Positions 51,677 to 60,228 of a stretch of 64,000 bases of DNA are shown piece by piece. Each line of letters begins with the position of its first letter. The first letter of the stretch is position 1. Both the position numbers and the translations under genes were made by a program. The stretch comes from Nibrella viscosa (GTDB lineage Bacteria > Bacteroidota > Bacteroidia > Cytophagales > Spirosomataceae): positions 1-64,000 of the forward strand of contig NZ_BAABHB010000003.1 in assembly GCF_039541875.1 (NCBI RefSeq), given 5' to 3'. The notes under the pieces are model-generated. The model was not told where the DNA came from, made no database searches, and worked only from the letters and a program-made list of their open reading frames with translations.

Positions 51677-52726
51677 ATGAGACGTTTAACCGTAGCCGGC
51701 AGGCTCTTGATTACGGCCATTATTTTGGCCGCTCTTTACTTTGGCTTTAAAATGCTGGGAGGGAATGAACTGCTCCGTAAGATAGCCCCCGCCCGCGAAA
51801 CGTCGGAGCAAATCGACGATTCCGAGTCGCCCACCATACCGGCGACCAGTCCGGAGGGGCGGTCGTCGGAACAGTCGTCCGCAGCGGCACCTCAGGTAGC
51901 CAACAGCATTGATCGGGCCGGGTTTGTCTATACACCCCCCGCACCCACCAACGGTACGCTGAAAGGAGTCGTCGAACTGGGTGCCAGTGGGTTCAACTCG
52001 TTTATCATTACCATCGATAAGCAGAAAAACTGGAAGCTGGAGAAAGCGGAGTTCGGCAATAGCCTGGTACTGGAAAACATGGCTTCTGACTTCGACATCC
52101 GCGAGGGGCTGAAAAAATACATTGCCGGTATGCTGGATTACGGCGTCAGCGGGCGCGACATCCACTTCGTAGTGAGCTCCGGAGCCGTTAAAGCGGAAAA
52201 TACGCAGAAGATTATCCGGGCGCTGAAGTCGCTGAATTACGTGGTCAACACCGTTACGCCCGAGCAGGAGGGCAAACTGGCCCTGCGGTCGGTACTGCCG
52301 GCAGAATACGAAAACATGGCCTTCGTAACCGACATCGGTTCCGGTAACACAAAAATCTCCTGGAAAGAAGGCGACCGGATCTCGGCCGTAGAGACCTACG
52401 GTTCGAAATACTACCAGGACAACACCAGCGACGAAACCGTGTACAGTGGAGTGAAAGAACAGGCCGCTAAAATTCCGCCCGGCAAAACCAAAACCTGCTT
52501 TATCATCGGCGGAGTACCGTTTGAACTGGCCAAGCAGGTTCGCACCGGCAAGGAGCGCTATACGGTACTGAAAGCGCCGGCCGACTACCGGGGCGATAAC
52601 GCTAAGACCAAAGCCGGCCTGACGATCTATAAAGCCATTGCCGACGCCACCGGCTGCAACCAGTTTGTTTTCGACTGGGACGCTAATTTTACCATCGGTT
52701 TCCTGCTGAGTCTGCCGCAGGCGTAG
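51677..52726 (+). CDS. Membrane-anchored actin/Ppx-GppA-fold protein
   Basis: This 349-residue protein has an N-terminal membrane anchor (RLLITAIILAALYFGFKML, about 9-27) and a Ser/Pro-rich linker (about 40-85). Its domain has actin-superfamily signatures in Ppx/GppA style: GVVELGASGFNSFIITID (phosphate-1-like), VVSSGAVKAENTQKIIRAL, and PEQEGKLALRSVLPA, resembling the Ppx EEE/A region. FVTDIGSGNTKISW (phosphate-2-like) and CFIIGGVPFELA follow. By the positive-inside rule the domain would face the periplasm, where ATP is scarce; alternatively the anchor is reversed. The first-strand Asp is Glu (VELGAS), so hydrolysis may be impaired. Module partner of the two upstream genes. Confidence 0.78.
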   Translation: MRRLTVAGRLLITAIILAALYFGFKMLGGNELLRKIAPARETSEQIDDSESPTIPATSPEGRSSEQSSAAAPQVANSIDRAGFVYTPPAPTNGTLKGVVELGASGFNSFIITIDKQKNWKLEKAEFGNSLVLENMASDFDIREGLKKYIAGMLDYGVSGRDIHFVVSSGAVKAENTQKIIRALKSLNYVVNTVTPEQEGKLALRSVLPAEYENMAFVTDIGSGNTKISWKEGDRISAVETYGSKYYQDNTSDETVYSGVKEQAAKIPPGKTKTCFIIGGVPFELAKQVRTGKERYTVLKAPADYRGDNAKTKAGLTIYKAIADATGCNQFVFDWDANFTIGFLLSLPQA

Positions 52727-52759
52727 GGTGGTTGAGTGCTTAAATAGTTCATGAGTTTG

Positions 52760-52806
52760 CGGGCTAACGCCTGTTGGTACGTACCGACTGGTTTTAGCCC
52801 GTTTTT
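52760..52806 (+). terminator. Terminator after the actin-fold module
   Basis: CGGGCTAA (52760-52767) pairs with TTAGCCCG (52794-52801), followed by TTTTT. The loop itself contains the palindrome GGTACGTACC, giving a second short stem. Confidence 0.85.
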
Positions 52807-52858
52807 ATGCTTCTCCCCGAATCATTCCCCGCAAAAGCAAGTTAATCCATTGAAAGCG

Positions 52859-52866
52859 TATCTTTG
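52859..52866 (+). promoter_or_regulatory. -7 box for aguA
   Basis: TATCTTTG matches TAnnTTTG exactly, 37 bases before the ATG at 52904, so aguA has its own promoter, separate from the module upstream. Confidence 0.5.
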
Positions 52867-52903
52867 CACCCTTCGTAAACGCAAGTCTAAATTTAGTTGA
52901 TCA

Positions 52904-53974
52904 ATGGCCTTAACTCCCGCCCAGCAGGGCTTCTTTTTTCCGGCCGAGTGGCATCCCCACGCGGCTACCTGGCTAAGCTGGCCCCATACCGAAGCATCCT
53001 GGTCCAAAGAGCGTCAGGAGCTGATGTTCCCGGCTTACCTGGAATTCATAAAAACCATTGCCAAGGGCGAAGAAGTCTGCATCAACGCCCATAACGAATA
53101 CATTATTCAGGGAGCTAAGATGCGGCTGCTGATGGCCGGCGTCGACCTGACCAATATAAACCTGTTAGCCCACCCCGTCAACGATTCCTGGTGCCGCGAT
53201 CACGGCCCGGCTTTTCTGATAAACCCGAACCTGGGGCAGCGTCTGATTGTAAACTGGGGCTATAACGCCTGGGGGGCCAAATACCCGCCTTACGACCGGG
53301 ACGATCTGATTCCGATCGAAATTGCGCACTACCGAAAGCTGCCTTACGTGAACGCCGGTATTGTGATGGAAGGCGGCTCCGTGGAATTTAACGGCAACGG
53401 CACCGTTCTGACCAGCCGTGCCTGCCTGCTGAACGAAAACCGGAATCCGCACCTGTCGCAGGAGCAGATCGAGCAGTACCTCTGCGATTATTATGGCGTG
53501 AAGCAGGTGTTGTGGGTCGACGAAGGTATTGTTGGCGACGATACCGACGGCCATATCGATGATACCGTCCGATGGGTCAGCGAAGACACCGTTGTGGCCG
53601 CGTATGAGCCGGACCCGAAGGATGCCAATTACCGCTTTCTGCACGACATCCATGTTGATCTGAAGGAAATGCGGCTGCTCAACGGCAAGCAACTGAACAT
53701 TATCGAACTGCCTATGCCCGACCCCGTTTTCAGCGAAGGGCAGCGCCTGCCGGCCTCCTATGCCAACTTCTACATCTGTAATGCCGCTGTGATTGTGCCC
53801 ACCTTTCGGTGCGATAAAGACCAGGAGGCCATTGATATCCTGGAGCGGTGTTTCCCCGATCGCAACGTGGTGGGCATCGACTCTACCGAAATCATCTGGG
53901 GTCTGGGTAGTTTCCACTGCCTCAGCCAGCAGGAGCCGACGCTGGATATGACGCCGGGTGTGATCGGTAGTTAA
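52904..53974 (+). CDS. aguA: Agmatine deiminase
   Basis: The enzyme converts agmatine to N-carbamoylputrescine and ammonia. The 356-residue protein has the guanidino-group-modifying fold: FFPAEWHPHAATWLSWPH near the N-terminus, NDSWCRDHGPAFLIN, GIVMEGGSVEFNGNGTVLTS, TDGHIDDTVRWVSEDTVV, and catalytic Cys339 in GLGSFHCLSQQEP. With aguB it completes the arginine decarboxylase branch to putrescine. It ends just before a small conserved gene. Confidence 0.95.
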   Translation: MALTPAQQGFFFPAEWHPHAATWLSWPHTEASWSKERQELMFPAYLEFIKTIAKGEEVCINAHNEYIIQGAKMRLLMAGVDLTNINLLAHPVNDSWCRDHGPAFLINPNLGQRLIVNWGYNAWGAKYPPYDRDDLIPIEIAHYRKLPYVNAGIVMEGGSVEFNGNGTVLTSRACLLNENRNPHLSQEQIEQYLCDYYGVKQVLWVDEGIVGDDTDGHIDDTVRWVSEDTVVAAYEPDPKDANYRFLHDIHVDLKEMRLLNGKQLNIIELPMPDPVFSEGQRLPASYANFYICNAAVIVPTFRCDKDQEAIDILERCFPDRNVVGIDSTEIIWGLGSFHCLSQQEPTLDMTPGVIGS

Positions 53975-53979
53975 GAGTT

Positions 53980-54369
53980 ATGAGTGAAGGATTAGGAGTT
54001 AAGCCTGGGGTGCTTCTGTATGACGGCAAGGTGTTTCGGTCGGTGATCAATACCGATAACGGGGAGGTCGGGGCCGAAACGCTTTTTTATTATCATCAGC
54101 AGGGTAACGTTGTCTGGGCTGAATACGCTGGAGGAGCTATTGTTAAGGGCTTTCTGATAGCAACGGTGCAGGCCGACAACAGCCTCGATATGCGGTATCA
54201 GCACGTTAATCGGCCGGGCGAGCTAATGACTGGCCGTTGCCACTCCATTCCGGAATACCTGCCCGATGGGCGTTTGCGACTACACGAGCGCTGGCAGTGG
54301 ACATCCGGCGATGGCTCCTCGGGTGAATCTGTTGTGGAAGAGGTGTCCGGAATTATTAAAAACCCTTAA
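53980..54369 (+). CDS. Small conserved protein (often labelled n-acetylglutamate synthase-like)
   Basis: This protein of up to 129 residues has the pattern YDGKVFRSVINTDNGEVGAET, then FYYHQQGNVVWAEYAGGAIVKG, DMRYQHVNRPGELMTGRCHS and LHERWQWTSGDGSSGESVV. It is a small beta-rich family widespread in bacteria, frequently mislabelled n-acetylglutamate synthase; I know no proven function. The start is uncertain. ATG 53980 lies inside a stretch (AGTTAAGAGTTATGAGTGAA and following) made of the same words as the intergenic repeat at 58308, so the first ten residues may not be coding. GTG 54010 begins directly at the conserved part. Confidence 0.72.
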   Translation: MSEGLGVKPGVLLYDGKVFRSVINTDNGEVGAETLFYYHQQGNVVWAEYAGGAIVKGFLIATVQADNSLDMRYQHVNRPGELMTGRCHSIPEYLPDGRLRLHERWQWTSGDGSSGESVVEEVSGIIKNP

Positions 54370-54524
54370 AATCAGGTCGGAGAATCAATAATTGGTTGTA
54401 TCTTTCGTTATCGAAACAGGTTTTAGTACTACTTGCCTGTTCGATTCAGAAGCTACTGAACGTAAACAATACTACCAGCCGGACCGGTTACCGGAGCGGC
54501 TGTTTTAGTCTTAAATAGGTTTCC

Positions 54525-56897
54525 ATGCGTACCCATTCTTACCGTAATTCGGTTCTGCCATTTTCAGCGTTACAATCCTCTTATAAACTGTCTTGCCGGG
54601 TAGCCGGTGGCCTGTTGCTGTCGGCACTGGCCGTTGCCTGCAAAACTACCGCGCCGACAGCCCGGAAAGCGGCTCCCGCCGAGCCGGTTATTCTGACCCT
54701 GGGCAACAAAGGCTTTACCACCGACGATTTTTTTCAGTCCTTTACCAAAAACCAGATTTCCGGTGATTCTTCCCAGCGTACGGATCTGAAAAGCTACCTG
54801 GACCTGTACGCTAACCTCAAGCTGAAGGTGCTGGCCGCCGAGCAGGAGGGCCGGGACACCACCGAAGCCTTCCGGGAAGAACTTGAAACCTACCGCAAAC
54901 AACTGGCACAGTCGTACCTGACCGATAAAGCCCTGGTGGAACAACTCTCGGCGGAGGCTTACCAGCGGATGCAGGAAGAAGTGAACGCGTCGCATATCCT
55001 GATCGCCGTAGCGGAAGATGCCAGCCCGGCCGATACGCTGGCGGCTTTTCAAATGGCCCGGAGCCTGCGCGACCGGCTGCTGAAAGGCGAAGAGTTTGCC
55101 GCACTCGCCCGGCAGTATTCCAAAGACCCGACCGTGGCCCAGAATGGAGGTACAATTGGCTACTTTTCGGCGTTCCAGACGGTGTATCCGTTCGAAACAA
55201 CGGCCTACACGACTCCCGTCGGCAAAATCTCGCAGCCGGTCCGCAGCCGGTCCGGCTACCACCTTATCAAGGTGAACGACCGCCGGTCGAGCCGTGGTAA
55301 AATTCAGGTAGCGCATATTATGGTGCGCATCAGTCCGGGTGCCGACGATGCCGGGCAGGCAGCCGCCAAAGCCCGCATCGATGAGGTGTATAGCCGGCTC
55401 CAAAAGGGCGTTTCCTTTGATGCGCTGGCGAAAGAGTTTTCCGACGATACGCAATCCCGCAACAACGGGGGGCTGCTCCCAACATTTGCGACCGGCCAGA
55501 TGGTACCCGCGTTTGAAGATGCCGCCTTTGGGCTGACCGCACCAGGCAGCTACTCCAAACCCGTGAAGACCAATTACGGCTGGCATATTCTCAAACTGGT
55601 CGAGCGGAAGCCTCTGGAACCATATACGGAACTGGCACCGGCCTTACGCCAGAAAGTTGTAACCGACTCGCGGGCCGATCTTATCCGGCAGGCAACCGTG
55701 CAGCGGCTCCAGAAGGAATACGCCATTAAGCCGAACGAACCAGTCCTGAAGGCCGCGCTGTCCAAAGCCGACAGCAGCCTGCTCCAGGGAAAGTGGACCT
55801 ATCCGCAGCCGCTGGACGCTGCCCTGGACGGAAAAACGCTGGTTATTATCAATAACAAACCGGCCACGGTCAACCAGTTTTTCACCTATGTCCGCCAGAA
55901 GCAGCAGCCCCGCCCGGCTGGTGCCGTACCCACGGTAGCGATGCAGCGGCTGTTTGACCGCTTTGTGGGCGACCAGCTCATTGCCGCCGAAGAAGCCAAC
56001 CTGGAAAACAAGCACGCCGATTTCCGGGCGTTGCTCAATGAGGTTCGGGATGGCGTACTGCTGTCGCAGATGATGGAGCAGAACGTTTGGGAAAAGTCGA
56101 TGGCCGATTCGCTGGGGCAGCGGCAGTTTTACGAGCAGAACCGGCAGAAGTACGGTTTTCCGGAGCGGGCGTTTGCCACGGTGGTGGTCGCCGGCAACGA
56201 CGAAACCCTCCAGCAGGCCCGACAGATGCTGGCGAGCAGTCCGTACCAGCTCCGTCGGTCGGCACCGGAAATTACCTACGCCAGAAACCAGACGACTTTA
56301 GAGGCCAAACAGAAAGAGGCCCTGTTTGATATTCTGGTGACGCTGTTGCGTAATCCGGAATACATTATTGAAGTGTCGGGCTCACGCGAAGCGGCTGAGA
56401 AGGATAGCGTTTCGGCAGGTCGTATCCATGCCGTTGTCAATTACCTGACGGCGAATGGGGTGTCGGTGATGCGCATTATGGAGAAAGATCACGGCGCTTT
56501 CCGGCCCGGCAGCAAGGCCGGTGCGAAAGATGCCGCCGACCAGCGCCGGATTACGTTCCAGTATTTTTCGACCTCGAAGAAAGACGTAGAGAAGGTACTG
56601 AACGCGAAAATCCCGAATGCTGTTACCATTACCGAAGGTGCCTTTGTGGAGGGTGCCAATCCGCACCTGGACTCGGTGGAGTGGAAACCCGGTACTACGG
56701 TGCTTCATCCGGATAATAAATCGGTGATGGTGACTATAAATCGGGTAGAGAAACCCCGTCTGAAGACTTTTGAGGAAGCACGGGGGGCGGTTATCAACGA
56801 CTACCAGGCGTTTCTGGAGAAGCAGTGGCTGGCGCAACTGAAACAACGCTTCCCGGTAAAAATTAACGAAGAAGAAATGCGCAAGCTGATTAAATAA
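54525..56897 (+). CDS. Lipoprotein with two parvulin domains and an OmpA-like domain
   Basis: This 790-residue lipoprotein (AVAC lipobox, Cys about 39) has an N-terminal chaperone-like helical region. Two parvulin-type peptidyl-prolyl isomerase domains follow (about 150-255: NASHILIAVAED ... SGYHLIKVND; about 260-367: VAHIMVRISPG ... YGWHILKLVER). After a further helical part, residues about 600-690 (PEYIIEVSGSREAAEKDSVS, AGRIHAVVNYLTANGV, RRITFQYFS) resemble an OmpA-type peptidoglycan-binding domain. The likely role is periplasmic chaperone/isomerase for outer-membrane proteins, possibly anchored to the cell wall. It is followed 25 bases later by a SurA gene, and the two form an operon. Confidence 0.87.
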   Translation: MRTHSYRNSVLPFSALQSSYKLSCRVAGGLLLSALAVACKTTAPTARKAAPAEPVILTLGNKGFTTDDFFQSFTKNQISGDSSQRTDLKSYLDLYANLKLKVLAAEQEGRDTTEAFREELETYRKQLAQSYLTDKALVEQLSAEAYQRMQEEVNASHILIAVAEDASPADTLAAFQMARSLRDRLLKGEEFAALARQYSKDPTVAQNGGTIGYFSAFQTVYPFETTAYTTPVGKISQPVRSRSGYHLIKVNDRRSSRGKIQVAHIMVRISPGADDAGQAAAKARIDEVYSRLQKGVSFDALAKEFSDDTQSRNNGGLLPTFATGQMVPAFEDAAFGLTAPGSYSKPVKTNYGWHILKLVERKPLEPYTELAPALRQKVVTDSRADLIRQATVQRLQKEYAIKPNEPVLKAALSKADSSLLQGKWTYPQPLDAALDGKTLVIINNKPATVNQFFTYVRQKQQPRPAGAVPTVAMQRLFDRFVGDQLIAAEEANLENKHADFRALLNEVRDGVLLSQMMEQNVWEKSMADSLGQRQFYEQNRQKYGFPERAFATVVVAGNDETLQQARQMLASSPYQLRRSAPEITYARNQTTLEAKQKEALFDILVTLLRNPEYIIEVSGSREAAEKDSVSAGRIHAVVNYLTANGVSVMRIMEKDHGAFRPGSKAGAKDAADQRRITFQYFSTSKKDVEKVLNAKIPNAVTITEGAFVEGANPHLDSVEWKPGTTVLHPDNKSVMVTINRVEKPRLKTFEEARGAVINDYQAFLEKQWLAQLKQRFPVKINEEEMRKLIK

Positions 56898-56922
56898 GGC
56901 GTTCCCGCTTAGTTACACAACC

Positions 56923-58296
56923 ATGTTAAGAAAAAGAATGATCCTAGGCCTGGGAATACTGCTGAGCGGCCTGCTCAGCTTCCCGGCATTTTCGCAGGGG
57001 CAGGGCATTACCCTGAACAAAATCATTGCGAAGGTAGATAACTACTACGTCCTCAAATCGGACCTGGAACGGACGTATCAGGACTATATTGCCCAGAATC
57101 AGACCCCGCCTACCAAATGCCAGTTGCTCGAAAGCCTGGTTATCCAGAAAATGATGCTGGCCAAATCGGAGATTGACTCCGTATTTGTGGATGATAAGCT
57201 GGTAGACAACCAACTGGACAGCCGGATGTCGTATATGATTCAGCAGTTCGGCTCCGAGAAGAATATTGTGGAGGCCTACGGTAAAAGTCTGGAGATGCTG
57301 AAGAGCGAGCTGCGGCAGCAGGTGAAAGAGCAGATGACCATCCAGAAGATGCAGTCTAAGATCACCGAGAAAATAAAGGTGACGCCCAATGACGTTCGGA
57401 AGTTTTTCAACGCCATTCCCAAAGACAGTTTACCGTTTATGCCCGCCGAAGTAGAAGTGGGGCAGATTGTCCGCTTTGCCAAGGTGACCAAAGAGCAGAA
57501 AGACGAGCTACGGAAGCGGCTGGTTGCCCTGAAAGAGCGCGTGCAAAAAGGGGAAGATTTTGCCAAACTGGCCAAAGAGTTTTCGGAAGATGTAGGATCA
57601 GCCGAGAAAGGCGGTGACCTGGGTTTTGCCAAGCGCGGCATGATGGTAGCCCCGTTTGAAGGCGCGACGCTAAAGCTGAAGCCGGGTGAGATGTCGGATA
57701 TTGTGGAGACCGAGTATGGGCTGCACCTGATTCAGTTGATTGAAACGCGGGGAGCCGAGTACCACGCCCGGCATATTCTGCTGCGTCCGGACTATAACCG
57801 TCTGGACCTGACGGATGCCACGCGTTACCTGGATAGTTTGCGAACCCTGATTGTGGCCGATAGCCTAACCTTTGCAAAAGCGGCAAAAGAACACTCTGAG
57901 GACAAAAGCACCGCTGATGCCGGTGGCCTGATCCGCGATCATGAATCGGGTAGCGCCCAGATGCCGATGGACGGCAGCATGGATTACAGCCTGTTCATGA
58001 TGCTGGATACCATGAAGGTAGGTACTATTACGCCCCCAATGCCGTACCGGTCCGAAGACGGCAAGAGTGCCATGCGAATTCTGTACTTCAAAAATAAGGT
58101 CCCGGCCCATACCGCTGATTTTAAACTTGACTTTGAAAAGCTGCAGAACATTGTCATGGCTAACAAAAAGAATCATGCGGTCGATGACTGGTTCCGCAAA
58201 TCCGTCGGCGATGTGTACATTACCGTCGATCCGGAATACAACAGTTGCCGCATCTTTGGCACCTCTCAGGCGAGTGCCGCTTCCGGCGGAAACTAA
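56923..58296 (+). CDS. SurA-like peptidyl-prolyl isomerase
   Basis: This 457-residue periplasmic chaperone has a signal peptide (ending PAFSQ) and the SurA N-terminal module (LNKIIAKVDNYYVLKSDLERTYQDY, about 27-160). Two parvulin domains follow (about 172-278: VEVGQIVRFAKVT ... YGLHLIQLIE; about 280-385: YHARHILLRPDY ... ). Domain 2 is more divergent. SurA escorts unfolded outer-membrane proteins to BamA. It is co-transcribed with the preceding parvulin lipoprotein gene. Confidence 0.92.
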   Translation: MLRKRMILGLGILLSGLLSFPAFSQGQGITLNKIIAKVDNYYVLKSDLERTYQDYIAQNQTPPTKCQLLESLVIQKMMLAKSEIDSVFVDDKLVDNQLDSRMSYMIQQFGSEKNIVEAYGKSLEMLKSELRQQVKEQMTIQKMQSKITEKIKVTPNDVRKFFNAIPKDSLPFMPAEVEVGQIVRFAKVTKEQKDELRKRLVALKERVQKGEDFAKLAKEFSEDVGSAEKGGDLGFAKRGMMVAPFEGATLKLKPGEMSDIVETEYGLHLIQLIETRGAEYHARHILLRPDYNRLDLTDATRYLDSLRTLIVADSLTFAKAAKEHSEDKSTADAGGLIRDHESGSAQMPMDGSMDYSLFMMLDTMKVGTITPPMPYRSEDGKSAMRILYFKNKVPAHTADFKLDFEKLQNIVMANKKNHAVDDWFRKSVGDVYITVDPEYNSCRIFGTSQASAASGGN

Positions 58297-58307
58297 ATAA
58301 GGAATTA

Positions 58308-58406
58308 GGAGTTAAGAGTTATGAATTAAGAATCAGGGATGACGCATTCTTAATTCATAACTCTTACCTCTTAATTCATCACTCTTAATTCTCAATTCAT
58401 AACTCC
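58308..58406. repeat. Inverted repeat of GAGTTA/ATTAAG words before the MoxR gene
   Basis: The 21-base arm 58313-58333 pairs perfectly with 58346-58366, with a 12-base loop. Downstream the same words (ATTCATAACTC, TCTTAATT) continue in further imperfect copies to 58406. Similar words occur at 53971-54003. The element ends eight bases before the GTG start of the MoxR gene, so it would sit in its leader if transcribed from upstream. Confidence 0.85.
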
Positions 58407-58413
58407 ACTACCT

Positions 58414-59376
58414 GTGCCCTACACATCTGATGTTGCGGCTGCCGAAGCCCTAAACGATTCGTACAAGAAGCTTACCAGTGAAATTTCGAAAGTAGTGATT
58501 GGTCAGGACGAGACCGTCCGGCTGCTGCTCACCGCCATTTTTTGCCAGGGCCACTGCCTGCTGGTGGGGGTACCGGGTCTGGCCAAGACGCTGCTGATTC
58601 AGACTATTTCGGGGGCGCTCCACCTGAGCTTCAACCGGATTCAGTTTACGCCCGACCTCATGCCGTCGGACATTCTCGGTTCCGAGACCCTGGATCAGGA
58701 GCGCAACTACAAATTCATCAAAGGCCCGGTGTTTGCCAACATCATTCTGGCCGATGAGATCAACCGGACACCGCCCAAAACGCAGTCGGCCCTGCTGGAA
58801 GCCATGCAGGAATACGCCGTTACCATTGCCGGGCAGAAATTTTCGCTGGGCCGGCCATTCTTTGTACTGGCTACCCAGAACCCGATTGAGCAGGAAGGAA
58901 CTTACCCGCTGCCGGAAGCGCAGCTCGACCGCTTTATGTTCAACATCTGGCTGGATTACCCCTCGTACCGCTCGGAGCTGGACATTGTAAAGAGTACGAC
59001 AAATGACGAGCGCTACGAGGTTCAGAAAGTTATTTCGGGCGAGGAAATTCAGGCCTATCAGCACCTCGTGCGCCGGGTGCCGGTGGTGGATAACGTGATT
59101 GAGTACGCCGTGAAGCTGGTCCACAAAACCCGCCCGAATACCGAGCTGGCTTCTCCGGATGCCAATCAGTATCTGGAGTGGGGAGCCGGGCCGCGGGCGT
59201 CGCAGGCACTGATTCTGGCCGCCAAATGCAACGCCCTGCTAAACGGGAAATATTCGCCCGATATTGAAGATGTCCGGGCGGTAGCGTTGCCGATCCTGCG
59301 TCACCGCATCGTGCGCAACTTCAAAGCCGAAGCCGAAGGCATTAGCGTAGAGGATCTGGTGAAACGGATGATGTAG
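58414..59376 (+). CDS. MoxR-family AAA ATPase
   Basis: This 320-residue AAA+ ATPase has a Walker A as GVPGLAKT (52-59), a Walker B as IILADEINR (Asp114, Glu115), sensor ATQNPIEQEGTYPLPEAQLDRFM, and a C-terminal lid. MoxR proteins act as chaperones that fit metal or effector domains, usually beside DUF58 and vWA genes. None lies next to this one; its upstream neighbours are the two parvulin chaperone genes. The start is GTG 58414, which gives the family N-terminus (TSDVAAAEALNDSYKKLTSE); there is no in-frame ATG before it. Confidence 0.93.
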   Translation: MPYTSDVAAAEALNDSYKKLTSEISKVVIGQDETVRLLLTAIFCQGHCLLVGVPGLAKTLLIQTISGALHLSFNRIQFTPDLMPSDILGSETLDQERNYKFIKGPVFANIILADEINRTPPKTQSALLEAMQEYAVTIAGQKFSLGRPFFVLATQNPIEQEGTYPLPEAQLDRFMFNIWLDYPSYRSELDIVKSTTNDERYEVQKVISGEEIQAYQHLVRRVPVVDNVIEYAVKLVHKTRPNTELASPDANQYLEWGAGPRASQALILAAKCNALLNGKYSPDIEDVRAVALPILRHRIVRNFKAEAEGISVEDLVKRMM

Positions 59377-59408
59377 CCGTACCCCGGGAAGTATTTCCGG
59401 CTGTCTTC

Positions 59409-59444
59409 AAAGCGGGTAGCACTCATGCGAGCACTACCCGCTTT
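59409..59444. terminator. Bidirectional terminator between moxR and fabG-like genes
   Basis: AAAGCGGGTAG (59409-59419) pairs with CTACCCGCTTT (59434-59444). It serves both convergent genes. Confidence 0.85.
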
Positions 59445-59452
59445 GTTGTGTT

Positions 59453-60193
59453 TCAGGACGCCTGCCCCCCATTAACCCCCAGCACCTGACCGCTCACAAA
59501 AGACGCTTCGTCAGACGCCAGAAACAGGTAGGCATTGGCAATGTCACGCGGTTCACCCATCCGGCCGGCCGGGATTAATTTGACCTGATTCTGCCGGATC
59601 TCCTCGGGCATAGCATCGGTCATGTCGGTCTTGATAAAACCCGGAGCAACAGCATTGGCCGTAATGCCGTGTTTACCCAATTCTTTGGCCCAGGTGCGGC
59701 ACATGGCAATTACACCCGCTTTGGCCGCGGTATAATTGGTTTGCCCGAAATTCCCATGCACGCCCACGATGGACGAGGTACAGATAATGCGGCCGTATTT
59801 GTTCTCTACCATGTAGGGCACCACGGCTTTGGTGCAGTTAAAGACACCCGTCAGGTTCACGTCGATCACCTGCTGCCATTCCAGATGCGACATTTTCAGC
59901 AGGGTTTTATCGCGGGTAATGCCCGCATTGTTCACCAAAATATCAATGCGGCCGTAGCGATCCACAATTTCCCGCGTGGCGGCTTCAATGGCCGGTACGT
60001 CGGTCGTGCTGATCCGCATAAACGCGCAGTGGTGACCCTGGTCACGCAGGGCTTTGGCGGTTTCTTCGCCGGCTTCCAGCAGATCCCAGATGATAACGGT
60101 GGCTCCTTCCTGGCAAAAAAGGTCGGCGGCTGCCTTGCCGATACCGCGGGCCGCTCCGGTAATAATGGCAATTCGGTCCTGTAAACGTGGCAT
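59453..60193 (-). CDS. 3-oxoacyl-ACP reductase-like SDR enzyme (FabG-type)
   Basis: This 246-residue classical short-chain dehydrogenase has the cofactor loop TGAARGIGKA (13-22), NNAG (about 89-92), catalytic Ser in CTSSIVGVHG, and Tyr-x-x-x-Lys as YTAAK. The end SFVSGQVLGVNGGQA is FabG-like. It reduces 3-oxoacyl thioesters, either in fatty acid synthesis or, more likely here, in acyl-CoA or hydroxyacyl metabolism, given the adjacent MaoC hydratase and hydroxyacyl dehydrogenase genes. It is last in a five-gene minus-strand operon. Confidence 0.92.
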   Translation of the reverse strand: MPRLQDRIAIITGAARGIGKAAADLFCQEGATVIIWDLLEAGEETAKALRDQGHHCAFMRISTTDVPAIEAATREIVDRYGRIDILVNNAGITRDKTLLKMSHLEWQQVIDVNLTGVFNCTKAVVPYMVENKYGRIICTSSIVGVHGNFGQTNYTAAKAGVIAMCRTWAKELGKHGITANAVAPGFIKTDMTDAMPEEIRQNQVKLIPAGRMGEPRDIANAYLFLASDEASFVSGQVLGVNGGQAS

Positions 60194-60228
60194 TGTGGAG
60201 TCGTGGTTTTTAGAAGTTGATGCGTGAT

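Noticed and set aside
58414..59376. MoxR as a member of the vWA/tubulin cluster
   Set aside because: It lies about 47 kb away beside chaperone genes with no vWA or DUF58 neighbour; no link is visible.
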